NCBI GenBank assembly: GCA_900066355.1
Contig: FMEL01000006.1
Span: forward strand, 62,001 to 126,000
Source: an uncultured Ruminococcus sp.
Lineage (GTDB): Bacteria > Bacillota > Clostridia > Lachnospirales > Lachnospiraceae
Direction: 5' to 3'
DNA length: 64,000 nucleotides
Of the stretch, positions 8,850-17,869 are shown one piece after another. The notes beneath the pieces are model-generated. The model saw nothing but the letters and a program-made list of their open reading frames with translations, was not told where the DNA came from and searched no databases. The position numbers and the translations under genes are program-made. How positions within the stretch are numbered: the first letter of the stretch is position 1; every line of letters begins with the position of its first letter.

Positions 8850-9767
8850 TTATCCCCTCCTTTTCAGGCTCATATAAGCCAGAGATTCGTAACCTTTGGC
8901 AGTGGCGCAGATGTCATCAATGATTGTGACTCGTGATTTGTCATACGTTCCGAAGTTACGGATCAGGCATCCACCGCCGCCAACCACATACAGGCGCATC
9001 AGGTCAGGATTATATTCATATTTGCGGAGCGTGGAAAAAAGTTCTGCCACATACTGTCTGGCAATAGAACTGATACAATCCAGATATGGTGCTGAAATGT
9101 CAGCTGTTCCAAACCGCAGAATCTGTTCTACTGTGGATTCTTCAATTTTCACTCCGAATTTGTCCAGAACAGCGTTCTTTGCGGCAATCATGCACTGGTT
9201 TACACCAAGTTTTTCTGTCCAGCATCGGCTCTCCTGAGCTTTCTTATTGTTAATATACAGAATGTTCATGGTTCCGTTTCCGATATCTGCAAGGAGATTA
9301 GTTCCCTTGAAATTTTCAAGGTGGTTTACAATAGCCGGATATCCCTGTGGGTAAAGGCTACATCCCGCAAAGTGGAGATGATATTCTTTGCCGTTGAAAC
9401 GGTAATGGACTTCTGGATTCTGGAGCAGATAGGAACGAAAAGCTTCTCTTTGATTTCTGATCCATGTCAGAGGAAGTCCGGCAGCCAGATGAACATCTGC
9501 TTCACGGATGGAAAAGACATTCAGTTCCCTTGCAATAGCCATTAGCGTCAGAAGATAATATTCTTCGTCCATAGCTTTATCCGGGATAAATTCTTTGTGT
9601 CCTTCGCCAATCCGGTAGTAAATGCCGTTATATTCCAGAATATTCCCGGTGAAGATTGGTTCGGTTTCATAGGCTTTGATTCCGGTTGGTGTGACGGTGT
9701 TTGCTGTTTTCATATTGCCATAGCCATGATCTACAGCGATGATTTTTGTGTTTTTGAGTTCTCGCAT
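8850..9767 (-). CDS. parM: ParM/StbA-type actin-like segregation ATPase
   Basis: A 305-residue actin-fold ATPase that would form filaments pushing plasmid copies apart. The three phosphate/adenosine signatures are visible: VDHGYGNMKT near residues 12-21, LADIGNGTMN near 164-173 and VVGGGGCLI near 261-269. The ATG at 9767 follows AGGAGGTATTTTTT. The upstream leader (9774-9861) contains a long inverted repeat able to pair with this ribosome site, so translation is probably controlled. Together with the ParR-like gene it makes a type II partition cassette, consistent with an element that has an extrachromosomal phase. Confidence 0.85.
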   Translation of the reverse strand: MRELKNTKIIAVDHGYGNMKTANTVTPTGIKAYETEPIFTGNILEYNGIYYRIGEGHKEFIPDKAMDEEYYLLTLMAIARELNVFSIREADVHLAAGLPLTWIRNQREAFRSYLLQNPEVHYRFNGKEYHLHFAGCSLYPQGYPAIVNHLENFKGTNLLADIGNGTMNILYINNKKAQESRCWTEKLGVNQCMIAAKNAVLDKFGVKIEESTVEQILRFGTADISAPYLDCISSIARQYVAELFSTLRKYEYNPDLMRLYVVGGGGCLIRNFGTYDKSRVTIIDDICATAKGYESLAYMSLKRRG

Positions 9768-9773
9768 AAAAAA

Positions 9774-9861
9774 TACCTCCGTTTTCGTATTGATTGATTC
9801 AGCAGGTCATACCGGTGTGGTACTGCTTTGCTGTGAGATAAGCATACGAAAATCGGAGGTA
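9774..9861 (-). promoter_or_regulatory. Long inverted repeat masking the parM ribosome site
   Basis: The arms 9774-9790 (TACCTCCGTTTTCGTAT) and 9844-9861 (ATACGAAAATCGGAGGTA) are complementary over 17 pairs with a one-base bulge. On the minus strand the promoter-proximal arm contains TACCTCC, an anti-Shine-Dalgarno, and the distal arm contains GGAGGTA, the parM ribosome site. A smaller nested pair (AGCAG/CTGCT with TACC/GGTA) lies in the 53-nt centre. The structure could sequester translation initiation, or serve as a centromere or single-strand origin. Confidence 0.6.
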
Positions 9862-9867
9862 AAAGAC

Positions 9868-9895
9868 ATTGAGTGGAAATTGAGCTGGAATTGAG
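9868..9895 (+). promoter_or_regulatory. Three ATTGAG direct repeats, 11-bp period
   Basis: ATTGAG occurs at 9868, 9879 and 9890, each exactly one helical turn from the next. Hexamer repeats at 11-bp spacing are the usual binding arrangement of OmpR/PhoB-type regulators, and the next gene downstream (9988) is such a regulator. An autoregulatory operator is the simplest reading. Confidence 0.5.
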
Positions 9896-9987
9896 AAAAA
9901 AGATATATTGTGCGTACATTCTTCATGTACTCTTGTTGTGATTTCATTGTTTTTTATCGTATAATATGGATACTGGAGGTGGTTTGG

Positions 9988-10662
9988 ATGAAATACAAGA
10001 TTTTAGTTGTCGATGATGATAAAGAATTGGTGAAAATGCTTTGTCGTTATTTTAATATGAAACAATATGAAACCATTACGGCTACAGACGGAATGGAAGC
10101 ATTAAATAAAATAAAAATGAAACCGGATATTATTTTGTTGGATATCAATATGCCACGAATGGATGGGATTGAAGTATGTCGTTTGATACGCAGTAAAGTG
10201 TTATGTCCAATTTTATTTCTGACAGCAAGAGTTGATGAAGATGATAAAATTAATGGGTTGCTTTCAGGTGGGGATGATTATATTACGAAACCATTTAGTC
10301 TTCGGGAGTTGGAAGCGAGGATTGTTACAAACATAAAGAGAGAAGAAAGGCATCAACAAAAAACGGAATACCGCTTCATGGATGAAATGCTGATTGATTA
10401 TTCTGAAAAAATAGTAGCTATAGCTGGACACAGGATGGAGTTCACAAAAATTGAATATCAGATTATTGAATTCTTATCCATGCATCCAGGGCAGGTGTTT
10501 GATAAAGAACGTATATATGCACAAGTCTGTGGATATGATGCGGAAGGGGATAGTAGAACGATAACAGAATTAGTACGGCGTATAAGAAAAAAAATAGCGG
10601 ATTATTCAGAAAAAGAATACATAGAAACTGTATGGGGGATTGGATACCGATGGAAAAAATAA
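9988..10662 (+). CDS. OmpR-family response regulator
   Basis: A 224-residue regulator with a receiver domain (VVDDDKELV near the start, phospho-acceptor Asp in ILLDINMPRMDG near 52, LTAR and KPF motifs) and a C-terminal winged helix ending in VWGIGYRWKK. The ATG at 9988 follows TACTGGAGG; an upstream in-frame ATG at 9910 lacks a ribosome site. It overlaps the sensor kinase gene and is followed by an ABC-2 exporter, which it probably controls. Three 11-bp-spaced ATTGAG repeats lie about 95 bp upstream. Confidence 0.9.
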   Translation: MKYKILVVDDDKELVKMLCRYFNMKQYETITATDGMEALNKIKMKPDIILLDINMPRMDGIEVCRLIRSKVLCPILFLTARVDEDDKINGLLSGGDDYITKPFSLRELEARIVTNIKREERHQQKTEYRFMDEMLIDYSEKIVAIAGHRMEFTKIEYQIIEFLSMHPGQVFDKERIYAQVCGYDAEGDSRTITELVRRIRKKIADYSEKEYIETVWGIGYRWKK

Positions 10663-11828
10663 GAAACTTGTCACTGAAAAAAACAATTCTGTTTTATTTT
10701 GTGATCAGCTTGACGGCAGCATTTCTGTTATCTGGATTTACAGTTCATTTTGCAAGAAATATGCAGAATAAAATATGGGAAAAATATATTGATTATGCAG
10801 ATTATACGGACGTGTTTCAGCAATATGGAAAGAAATACGAGATTGAGATATCAAGACCTAATCAATCGCAGATGAATCGTTTGGACTATCATCTTTCGGA
10901 AATGTGTGACTTTATGGAAACATATTCGGTATTGATTTTTTCAATTGTTGGGAGTGTTGCTGCGGTATTCTTTTTTTATAAAAACAAGTTAAAGACACCT
11001 CTACAGGAACTAAAAGATGCCTCACAAATGATTGCAGATAATGAACTGGATTTTCATGTGTCCTATGAAAATAAAGATGAGATGGGAACTTTGTGTAAAG
11101 AATTTGAAATGATGCGAAGTGCTTTAGCAGATAACAACAGAAAGATGTGGCGAATGATTGATGACGAGAAGGCTTTGCGGAATGCAATTGCACATGATAT
11201 ACGTTCTCCACTTTCCATATTGCGTGGGTATCAGGAAATGCTCTTAGAGTTTGTTTCTGCTGAGAGTATAAAAACAGAGGATGTTATTGATATCTTACAA
11301 ACAGGCATGTATCAGATTGACCGTATAGAGCATTTTACGGAAAACATGAGAAAAATGTCCAATTTAGAACAGAGAGAACTGCAATGCTCAGAGATAGAAT
11401 TATCGGAACTGGCAAAAAAGATTGAGGCAGAAGCTGTCATGCTGTCCAAGAAGGAAAGTAAATTATGTAAGGTAGAAAGAGCACAGGAACAAAACGTTGT
11501 GAAAGTGGATGAGGAACTTGTCATGGAAGTGACAGACAACTTACTGGAAAATGCGGTTCGATATGCGCAAAAAAGTATTGCTTTGCAGATAAAGAAAAAG
11601 GATGGTTTTCTTATAATTTCTGTTGAAGATGATGGAATAGGATTTGTGGATACTGAGGAAAAAGTAACAGAGCCATTTTATCATAAGAATCCACAAGATG
11701 ATTTAAAGCATTTTGGTCTAGGCATGTATATTTCTCGTATTTTCTGTGAAAAGCATGGAGGAAATCTGAAAATATATAATGCCAGACAAGGCGGTGCCCA
11801 TGTAGAAGCTCTTTTCAAAGTTGAATGA
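10650..11828 (+). CDS. Membrane sensor histidine kinase
   Basis: A 392-residue kinase partnered with the regulator just upstream. Two membrane segments lie near residues 12-30 and 88-108, with a short extracytoplasmic loop between them. A HAMP linker (TPLQELKDASQMI) follows, then the phospho-histidine box (AIAHDIRSPLS) and the ATP-binding N, G1 and G2 boxes (LLENAVRYA, EDDGIGF, GLGMYIS). The start at 10650 overlaps the regulator by 13 nt and sits in the same GGGGGATTGGATA context as the second two-component pair in this window. The small loop suggests sensing at the membrane, as in kinases that respond to cell-envelope-active peptides. Confidence 0.88.
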   Translation: MEKIRNLSLKKTILFYFVISLTAAFLLSGFTVHFARNMQNKIWEKYIDYADYTDVFQQYGKKYEIEISRPNQSQMNRLDYHLSEMCDFMETYSVLIFSIVGSVAAVFFFYKNKLKTPLQELKDASQMIADNELDFHVSYENKDEMGTLCKEFEMMRSALADNNRKMWRMIDDEKALRNAIAHDIRSPLSILRGYQEMLLEFVSAESIKTEDVIDILQTGMYQIDRIEHFTENMRKMSNLEQRELQCSEIELSELAKKIEAEAVMLSKKESKLCKVERAQEQNVVKVDEELVMEVTDNLLENAVRYAQKSIALQIKKKDGFLIISVEDDGIGFVDTEEKVTEPFYHKNPQDDLKHFGLGMYISRIFCEKHGGNLKIYNARQGGAHVEALFKVE

Positions 11829-11943
11829 AAATACTTTATAAGGCTGAAATCACAAAAAAGTGGTTTTGGTCTTTTTTGTTGTGAATTTATTGAGAATTGA
11901 TTTGTATGATGTTGTTAAAGAAATAAAGAAAGGAAGAGATGCA

Positions 11944-13014
11944 ATGAAAACAATCATAAAAAGAAGTATACTTGATTATTTAAAGAACCCTGTTTTGTGG
12001 GTTGGTTTGATTATTATAGTCGCCAGTATGTATCAATGTCTGTCACCGTATTTGCAAATTCATTATATCAAACAGAATGAACAGGTCACACAAAATGATG
12101 TAGCATTGGAAGATGCCGATGTCATGGATGGGTACATTCCCACATCTGATGATAAAGAAAGAAGAAGGGAGTGGGAAGATACGATCAAAGAGACGTTAAT
12201 GGACACCTCCCAAAATGGTTTTGGATTTAGCAGGCAGGAAGCGGATCATGTAATGAAAGAAATTCAGAATATGGATGTAAAGACTGCTTCTGAGTTTTTG
12301 GAATCCCAATATGGCTATTATAATGCGTTATATGCTTATGAAGACCTTGAAATTCATAAGGGGACAGCAGAAGAAATCAATCATTATATCGAACAGAAAT
12401 TATCCGAACATTCTTTTTCATGGTACTTTGCAAAAAAATTTACGGATTTTGCAGGATTGCATATGGCCTTTTTTGCAACAGTCTTGCTATCATTTCTATT
12501 TATTCAGGATACACGAAAAAGTACCTATGAATTATTACATACAAAGCCTGTTACGGCAATCCAATATATATGTGGGAAAGTAATAAGCGGATTCATTAGT
12601 ATGCTGGGAGTATTAGTGATTTTGAATATTATATTCTTTATGCTGTGTTTGAAAACGTCTTTAGAATCGGGCTTTCCAGTAACACCAATTGATTTTTGCG
12701 TGAATTCTCTGATCTATATTGTGCCGAATCTTTTGATGATATGTTGTGTCTATACAATTACAGCAGTAATATTTAAAAATCCGCTTCCGGCAGCACCAAT
12801 CTTGTTTTTACACATTATATATTCAAATATGCTGACCATGAAGAATGATATTTATTATATGAGACCGTTCTCTATTATGGTGCGATTCCCTGGCAGATTT
12901 TTTGAAACACACGTAGCCCAAATGTCAAACATAAATCAGATTATGCTTGTAATTTCATCAGTTATATTAGTATGTATTTCTGTTACAATCTGGAAAAGGA
13001 GGAGGGTTCATTGA
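11944..13014 (+). CDS. ABC-2 type permease (first subunit)
   Basis: A 356-residue membrane protein with one N-terminal membrane segment (near 14-33), a hydrophilic extracellular stretch of about 130 residues, and five or so further membrane segments after residue 155. The ATG at 11944 follows GAAAGGAAGAG; the frame extends upstream without a ribosome site. It is the first gene of a three-gene exporter (two permeases and an ATPase) behind a two-component system. The large extracytoplasmic domain is typical of ABC-2 exporters that act on peptides or antibiotics. The substrate cannot be read from sequence. Confidence 0.75.
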   Translation: MKTIIKRSILDYLKNPVLWVGLIIIVASMYQCLSPYLQIHYIKQNEQVTQNDVALEDADVMDGYIPTSDDKERRREWEDTIKETLMDTSQNGFGFSRQEADHVMKEIQNMDVKTASEFLESQYGYYNALYAYEDLEIHKGTAEEINHYIEQKLSEHSFSWYFAKKFTDFAGLHMAFFATVLLSFLFIQDTRKSTYELLHTKPVTAIQYICGKVISGFISMLGVLVILNIIFFMLCLKTSLESGFPVTPIDFCVNSLIYIVPNLLMICCVYTITAVIFKNPLPAAPILFLHIIYSNMLTMKNDIYYMRPFSIMVRFPGRFFETHVAQMSNINQIMLVISSVILVCISVTIWKRRRVH

Positions 13015-13667
13015 AAACGGAACTAAAAAACTGCCTGTCGTTATATAAGATTTTTTATTCATGCGCATTTATACTGATATTGTGTGCTATTCATCCGATT
13101 ATATACTATGAAGAAATCGGTTCAGCGATTCAGTCTCCAATAGCATTTTTAACAATTATTTTTTGTAGTGACACATATTTGATGGAAGTAAAAAGTAAGC
13201 GTGCCGATGTATTTCATTTGTATGATCAAAAAAAGCAGTTAAAAGTAATATCACAGAGAGTGTGCGTTCAAATATTATATTTATTAATACTTTCCTGTGT
13301 TGGATATGTTTTGTTTTTCTGGCAAAAACCGGGCAGTGTAAACGAAGGCGTTTCGGGCACTCAGATATTCCTTTTATTTTTCATTGCAATGTTCGGAACC
13401 ATCTGGCTTTGGAGTATATGCTCTGTGATTTTGTGTACATTGATTGGAAATATGTGGGCAGGTATAGGAGGTTTATTTGGAATTGTCATTGGTCTTATAT
13501 CGAAAGCGGGCAGTTCATTTTTCGGGAATCTGGGATTGTTTTCTTTCAGCTCTTGTGAAGTTAATCAATTAATGTCCGAGAGTTGGATTTATGGAACGAT
13601 TGTGTCTTTTATAGTGGGTCTGCTTTTATTTGCAGTATTACCAATGGCTTTAAAGAAAAGGGGATAG
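13011..13667 (+). CDS. ABC-2 type permease (second subunit)
   Basis: A 218-residue integral membrane protein with about six membrane segments. I place the start at the TTG at 13011, which follows AAAAGGAGGAGGG and overlaps the stop of the preceding permease; the in-frame ATG at 12972 would overlap by 43 bp and lacks a ribosome site. It is followed 3 bp later by the ATPase gene. It appears to be the smaller partner permease and carries no recognisable enzymatic motif. Confidence 0.65.
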   Translation: MKTELKNCLSLYKIFYSCAFILILCAIHPIIYYEEIGSAIQSPIAFLTIIFCSDTYLMEVKSKRADVFHLYDQKKQLKVISQRVCVQILYLLILSCVGYVLFFWQKPGSVNEGVSGTQIFLLFFIAMFGTIWLWSICSVILCTLIGNMWAGIGGLFGIVIGLISKAGSSFFGNLGLFSFSSCEVNQLMSESWIYGTIVSFIVGLLLFAVLPMALKKRG

Positions 13668-13670
13668 ATT

Positions 13671-14543
13671 ATGAGTATTAGAATAAATGATTTAACAGTT
13701 AGATTTAAAAATGGTGTAGTTGCAGTAAATAAGGCATCTCTTGAAATACCTAAGGGAATTTACGGACTTTTGGGAGAAAATGGTGCGGGAAAAACCACGC
13801 TGATGAGGGTTCTTACAACCGTTTTAAAACAAACGGAAGGAATGGTTTCGCTTGATGGAATTCTGTATAACGAGGGAAATTATGAGAAAATACAGAAAAA
13901 GATTGGTTATCTTCCACAGGAAATCGACTTATATCCGAATCTTACGGTGAAAGAATGCCTTGTATATATGGGAGGACTGTCAGGAGTATCCAGAAATGAC
14001 CTCGAACAAAGAATTACCTATTATCTGGAAAAGACTTCTCTTACAGAGCATCAGAATAAAAAAATGCGGCAATTATCTGGTGGTATGAAGAGACGTGTCG
14101 GACTCATACAAGCACTTCTTAATAATCCGGATTTTTTGATTATTGATGAACCAACAACTGGGTTAGATCCGGAAGAAAGAATCAGGATTCGCAATCTTTT
14201 GGTTGATTTTTCAAAGGATAGAACTGTGCTGTTTTCCACTCATGTAGTAGAAGATTTAGCAGCAACCTGTACACAGCTTGCCATTATGAAAAAAGGAAGT
14301 TTTTTATATTCTGGAAGCGTGAGTGGGTTACTGGAAAATGCAAAGGGTTGTGTTTGGAATTGTACGGTACAAAATGCAGAAGAAGCCCGTTTGTTAGAAG
14401 CCAATTATTCTATATCATCTAAGCAGTATGTAGAAAATGGAATTCATATGAAAGTATTAAGCAAAGGAAAGCCAAATGAGAATTGTGTCCTAGATAATGA
14501 TATCACTTTGGAAGATGCATATATTTATTTGACGAATAGTTGA
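13671..14543 (+). CDS. ABC transporter ATP-binding protein
   Basis: A 290-residue nucleotide-binding subunit of an ABC-2 exporter. Walker A is GENGAGKTT near 36-44, the Q-loop YLPQEIDLYP near 82, the signature LSGGMKRR near 135, Walker B FLIIDEPTTGLDPEE near 155, and the H-loop STHVV near 188. A C-terminal extension of about 80 residues follows, common in ATPases of drug and bacteriocin exporters. It is the last gene of the operon begun by the two-component system and is followed by a strong hairpin. Confidence 0.9.
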   Translation: MSIRINDLTVRFKNGVVAVNKASLEIPKGIYGLLGENGAGKTTLMRVLTTVLKQTEGMVSLDGILYNEGNYEKIQKKIGYLPQEIDLYPNLTVKECLVYMGGLSGVSRNDLEQRITYYLEKTSLTEHQNKKMRQLSGGMKRRVGLIQALLNNPDFLIIDEPTTGLDPEERIRIRNLLVDFSKDRTVLFSTHVVEDLAATCTQLAIMKKGSFLYSGSVSGLLENAKGCVWNCTVQNAEEARLLEANYSISSKQYVENGIHMKVLSKGKPNENCVLDNDITLEDAYIYLTNS

Positions 14544-14548
14544 ATATA

Positions 14549-14571
14549 ACGGCGGGCAACTTGCCCGCCGT
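14549..14571. terminator. Hairpin between convergent genes
   Basis: ACGGCGGGCA, an ACT loop and TGCCCGCCGT form a perfect 10-bp GC-rich stem between the ABC operon and the convergent STAND/TPR gene. No long T tract follows on either strand, so termination efficiency is uncertain. Confidence 0.6.
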
Positions 14572-14580
14572 AAAGTATGC

Positions 14581-16893
14581 TTATTTTGTTAAAAGAAGGG
14601 ATAGATTTTTTCCAATGGAAAATCCAATCTGTGGATATAACTCCTGAATTTCCTGATATTTTGCTTCAATCAATTCTGGTTCATCAGCCCAAATTTTTTC
14701 ATATATTTTAAAAGCTTTTTTAAAATGTATTTTAGCTTGTGAAAGATTGGTGGTCATCAGATAAATGGTTGCAAGGGTTTCCTGAACTTTGGCATAATCC
14801 AGACAGTCATCGGAATGGTATTCCTTGATGATGCCGGATAATTTTTGTAATTCGGAGATCCCTCTTTCAGGTTCCTGCTGTTCTGTCAGGAACATTGCAT
14901 AATTGGCAATCTGAGGTATGCTGTCATTTATATGAAGCAGGTTAAATTGGTCAAGCAGTGAGATACTTTTTTCCATGTGTTCTCTTGCAAGATCGGGATG
15001 ACCGTTCATGCGGTAAAGTCCTCCGAGATTGGCATGAAGGTTGGAAACAAGGCGAGCATTGTCTGCAGTGATATTTTCTATCTGGGCAAGAGCATCCTTT
15101 TCCAGTTTTATTGCTTTTTCAGGTTTGGTTTCAAGGGCTGCCTGAAAATCCAGCAATAATGCCTGGTCAGAGTCAGTGCCAATGTTTTTTGTCTTTAATA
15201 GACATTTCAGTTCCTGAATGATTCCATTCATACCTTTGTGGTAGTTATAGTTATCCATGTATGGAAATGCATTTTCCAGAAAAAGCAGATACTTTGGTAT
15301 ATCATCCTTTTCAATCAATTCTATGATATTTCCGATTGTTTGAAACAGTTTCTTGTAATAATCAACTTCAATCCCATGCATTAAACATATTTTCTGTAAA
15401 GAATCCAGTAATATGTGGCAGCGAGTTACAGATGGTTTTGTCTCTGAAAGGGTGATTTCCTGAATCATCGGATGCAGAGAGATAGTGCGACGTTTTGTTG
15501 TCTGGACAAAACCAGTCTCAATTAAATCGTTGATCTCATTTAGTGTGGGCAGTTCCAGCCATTTGGCAAATATACGGGCGGAAATACCGGTGGAAGGAAG
15601 AAAGCACATATTACACATGGTATCCTGCTGTTCAAGAGATAAAGTGTATAAAGAAAATAGCGTATGGATATGACTGTAATAGGTGGCTTTGCTGCTTTGT
15701 CCATCTTTGATTATTTTAATTTTATCTTCGTTGTGGAAAGATGCTTTTTCCACCTGAAGTCTTGTTAATAACTGGTTTGGAGTTGAGATTCCATTTTCCA
15801 GAAGTTTTGCTGCCAGTTCCACGGCAAAAGTATGAGCGTGAACAGTTTCGATGATCTTTTCAACTGTTGCCCGGTACGTGTCTGCCTCTGAATAAAATAC
15901 TGATGCCAGCTGGAAGAGAGCGTTCATATCCGATATTTCTTTTAATGGCAGAGTACAGTATTCATCCAGTTTGCTTCTGGTTGTAAACAAAATCTGGCAG
16001 CGATATTTTAATACTACTGACAGAAAGCTGTCTTGTGTAGCAGAGACATTAAAATTGTCTATGATCAACAGAGTATCAGATTTCAGAGAACGCAGAAAAC
16101 GGTTATGTCTTTGAAACCGTTCCTGTTCACTGATTTCTGGTGGATCATCAATAAAATCCATGTCAGTAATATCCTGATGAAGATTGCCGGTATATTCTAC
16201 ATAAAGGATATTGGTGTAATGCCTCATGTACCGCTTTGCGTAGGCTTTGGCAAGTTCACTTTTTCCGATGCCGGCAATTCCGTAAAGAAAAACATGACGG
16301 TTTTCCTCAAGCATGGTATATAATTCTTCCAGTTCTTTATCTCTTCCGATAAAATGACGGCATGGTTTCGGAACCTCACTGTCCATAATATAATCCAGCA
16401 CAATGGGGGATAAAGCTCCTCCGGCGAGCAGCTTCTGATTTTTGGTATTACGTTTGATGAATTGACGTTCCATGCCAAAAGAAATCAGTTTTGCAAGAAA
16501 CAGCAGTCTTGAACTGGCTGGTTTATATAAGGGAGTCAGATTTTTCTTTTTCGCATCTGAGATGCTGTCATCCTGAATGAATAAAGTGTAAATATCTTCT
16601 ATAGCCATATTACAGTCAGACATCAGTGGAAGAAGATTCTGGTGGATGGTATGGGCTAATTTTTCCTGGTTGGATGGCTTGGAATAGTAAGCGGATATTT
16701 TAGGACTGATTTTAGCCTGACCAGTCATCCAGCGGCAAACCAGACCGTTATCCATTGAAAAATCCTGATTTGCCGGATCATCCATAAAATCTTCAAATAA
16801 TTCGTATAAAAAATCAGGCTGACTCATTTGATTACTTTCGCTGATATGATTTTTTAAGCAAGTGCTAATAGAAGAAAAATCGCATCGATTCAA
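14581..16893 (-). CDS. STAND (NB-ARC-like) ATPase with C-terminal TPRs
   Basis: A 770-residue signal-transduction ATPase. Residues 1-170 form a helical region without a recognised domain. The NB-ARC-like core starts at FIGRDKELEEL (181-191), with Walker A GIAGIGKS at 205-212, Walker B TLLIIDNF near 274-281 and a TTRSK motif near 308. A winged-helix-like region follows, and residues about 560-740 contain TPR-like helices (NLHANLGGLYRMNGHPDLAREHMEKS; AKVQETLATIYLMTTNLSQAKIHFKKA). Such proteins act as regulators or as immune-type switches. Its location between an exporter and a toxin-antitoxin candidate on a mobile element allows either reading. An 11-bp inverted repeat lies in its promoter region. 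Confidence 0.75.
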   Translation of the reverse strand: MNRCDFSSISTCLKNHISESNQMSQPDFLYELFEDFMDDPANQDFSMDNGLVCRWMTGQAKISPKISAYYSKPSNQEKLAHTIHQNLLPLMSDCNMAIEDIYTLFIQDDSISDAKKKNLTPLYKPASSRLLFLAKLISFGMERQFIKRNTKNQKLLAGGALSPIVLDYIMDSEVPKPCRHFIGRDKELEELYTMLEENRHVFLYGIAGIGKSELAKAYAKRYMRHYTNILYVEYTGNLHQDITDMDFIDDPPEISEQERFQRHNRFLRSLKSDTLLIIDNFNVSATQDSFLSVVLKYRCQILFTTRSKLDEYCTLPLKEISDMNALFQLASVFYSEADTYRATVEKIIETVHAHTFAVELAAKLLENGISTPNQLLTRLQVEKASFHNEDKIKIIKDGQSSKATYYSHIHTLFSLYTLSLEQQDTMCNMCFLPSTGISARIFAKWLELPTLNEINDLIETGFVQTTKRRTISLHPMIQEITLSETKPSVTRCHILLDSLQKICLMHGIEVDYYKKLFQTIGNIIELIEKDDIPKYLLFLENAFPYMDNYNYHKGMNGIIQELKCLLKTKNIGTDSDQALLLDFQAALETKPEKAIKLEKDALAQIENITADNARLVSNLHANLGGLYRMNGHPDLAREHMEKSISLLDQFNLLHINDSIPQIANYAMFLTEQQEPERGISELQKLSGIIKEYHSDDCLDYAKVQETLATIYLMTTNLSQAKIHFKKAFKIYEKIWADEPELIEAKYQEIQELYPQIGFSIGKNLSLLLTK

Positions 16894-16979
16894 TAGAAAT
16901 TCCCCTTTCGTAGTTAAAGATTAAGTATATCCATCATAACACGAACATATATTCGATTCAAGGAAATGCGGATATTTTT

Positions 16980-17009
16980 AAATTGATTGTGTCAATTTAC
17001 AATCAATTT
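16980..17009. promoter_or_regulatory. 11-bp perfect inverted repeat upstream of STAND/TPR gene
   Basis: AAATTGATTGT and ACAATCAATTT are perfect complements separated by GTCAATTT. The site lies between the divergent STAND/TPR gene and the 44-residue ORF, where it could be an operator for either. Confidence 0.5.
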
Positions 17010-17078
17010 CTATTCAATGTGGTTTTCAGGCAGGTTCTGTAAAATAAGCTCAGATCAAAACAATAACGGGAGGAGCTT

Positions 17079-17213
17079 ATGCAACAGAATATTGAATTTG
17101 AGCGGTGCATTGATTTTCTGGTACGGATGATTGATAAGTACGGCGCTGAAGTCCTCCGGGAGTTGGAGGAAAAAAAACAGAATAAGGAAGAAAAAGAAGC
17201 GGCAGTTTCCTGA
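17079..17213 (+). CDS. Small 44-residue hypothetical protein
   Basis: An ATG at 17079 preceded by GGGAGGAGCTT opens a 44-residue frame ending at a TGA at 17211. The product begins MQQNIEFERCIDFLVRMIDKY and ends in a charged Lys/Glu-rich helix, consistent with a small helical protein. The good ribosome site and clean stop support a real gene. I do not recognise the family. It is transcribed away from the STAND/TPR gene and toward the GNAT gene. Confidence 0.55.
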   Translation: MQQNIEFERCIDFLVRMIDKYGAEVLRELEEKKQNKEEKEAAVS

Positions 17214-17260
17214 AATACAAAATGTAAATCAGACTGTCGCTTTTTTCATGCATTTTTAAA

Positions 17261-17869
17261 TCAAATAAATTTTAAAAGCTGATGCAGAGTGTGTGGCTCA
17301 TTATTCTGAGAAGCGGTAATACGCGTATCAAATGGCTTGAAATGATTCTGCGTATAAAAGCTCAGAAGAAATTCATTATCTTCGCATTCAAGAAACTCCA
17401 TAACGCCACCTACGGAATATTTGAGACTGGATATGGTTTCCAGTGCAAATCCCAGTAGAATATTTCCAGGAATTCGTTTTTCCTTTGGAAGAGAATAGTT
17501 CTTTCCCAACTGGGCGATCAGGTAAGCTGCGGTAGTATAGGATTGTGTTTCTTCATCCAAAATACTGACACGGGACAGTTTTTTTGCCATTGTCTTGCTG
17601 ATATTTGAAGCACGGACAGAGATTGGTTTTATTGTAAGTGAAAAATAACCAACCAGTGAAGCATCTTCAGCATCAAATACCAGATAAGTGATAGATTGAT
17701 CTTTTTTGGTAAACTCAATCGCATTATGTAATAAAAAGTATTCCACATCGGGATTTTTGGGACAAGAAAAATCGGAGAGTAAGTCGTAAAGACTTTCCTC
17801 TCCGATATATGTCGGTTCGTCTTTATCCAAATATGCCCGAATATTAACGGTAAAATATTTATCAGACAT
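17261..17869 (-). CDS. GNAT-like acetyltransferase, probable toxin of a TA pair
   Basis: A 202-residue protein with GNAT-fold character: a strand segment ITYLVFDAEDASLVGYFSLTIKP near 61-83, then an acetyl-CoA loop-like region (AQLGKNYSLPKEKRIPGNILLGFALETI near 120-147) and a C-terminal segment FLECEDNEFLLSFYTQNHFKPF. Its ATG at 17869 overlaps the stop of the upstream 61-residue gene by 8 nt, a tight coupling typical of type II toxin-antitoxin pairs. GNAT toxins acetylate aminoacyl-tRNA. Whether this protein does so, or is a housekeeping acetyltransferase, is not decided by sequence alone. Confidence 0.65.
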   Translation of the reverse strand: MSDKYFTVNIRAYLDKDEPTYIGEESLYDLLSDFSCPKNPDVEYFLLHNAIEFTKKDQSITYLVFDAEDASLVGYFSLTIKPISVRASNISKTMAKKLSRVSILDEETQSYTTAAYLIAQLGKNYSLPKEKRIPGNILLGFALETISSLKYSVGGVMEFLECEDNEFLLSFYTQNHFKPFDTRITASQNNEPHTLHQLLKFI

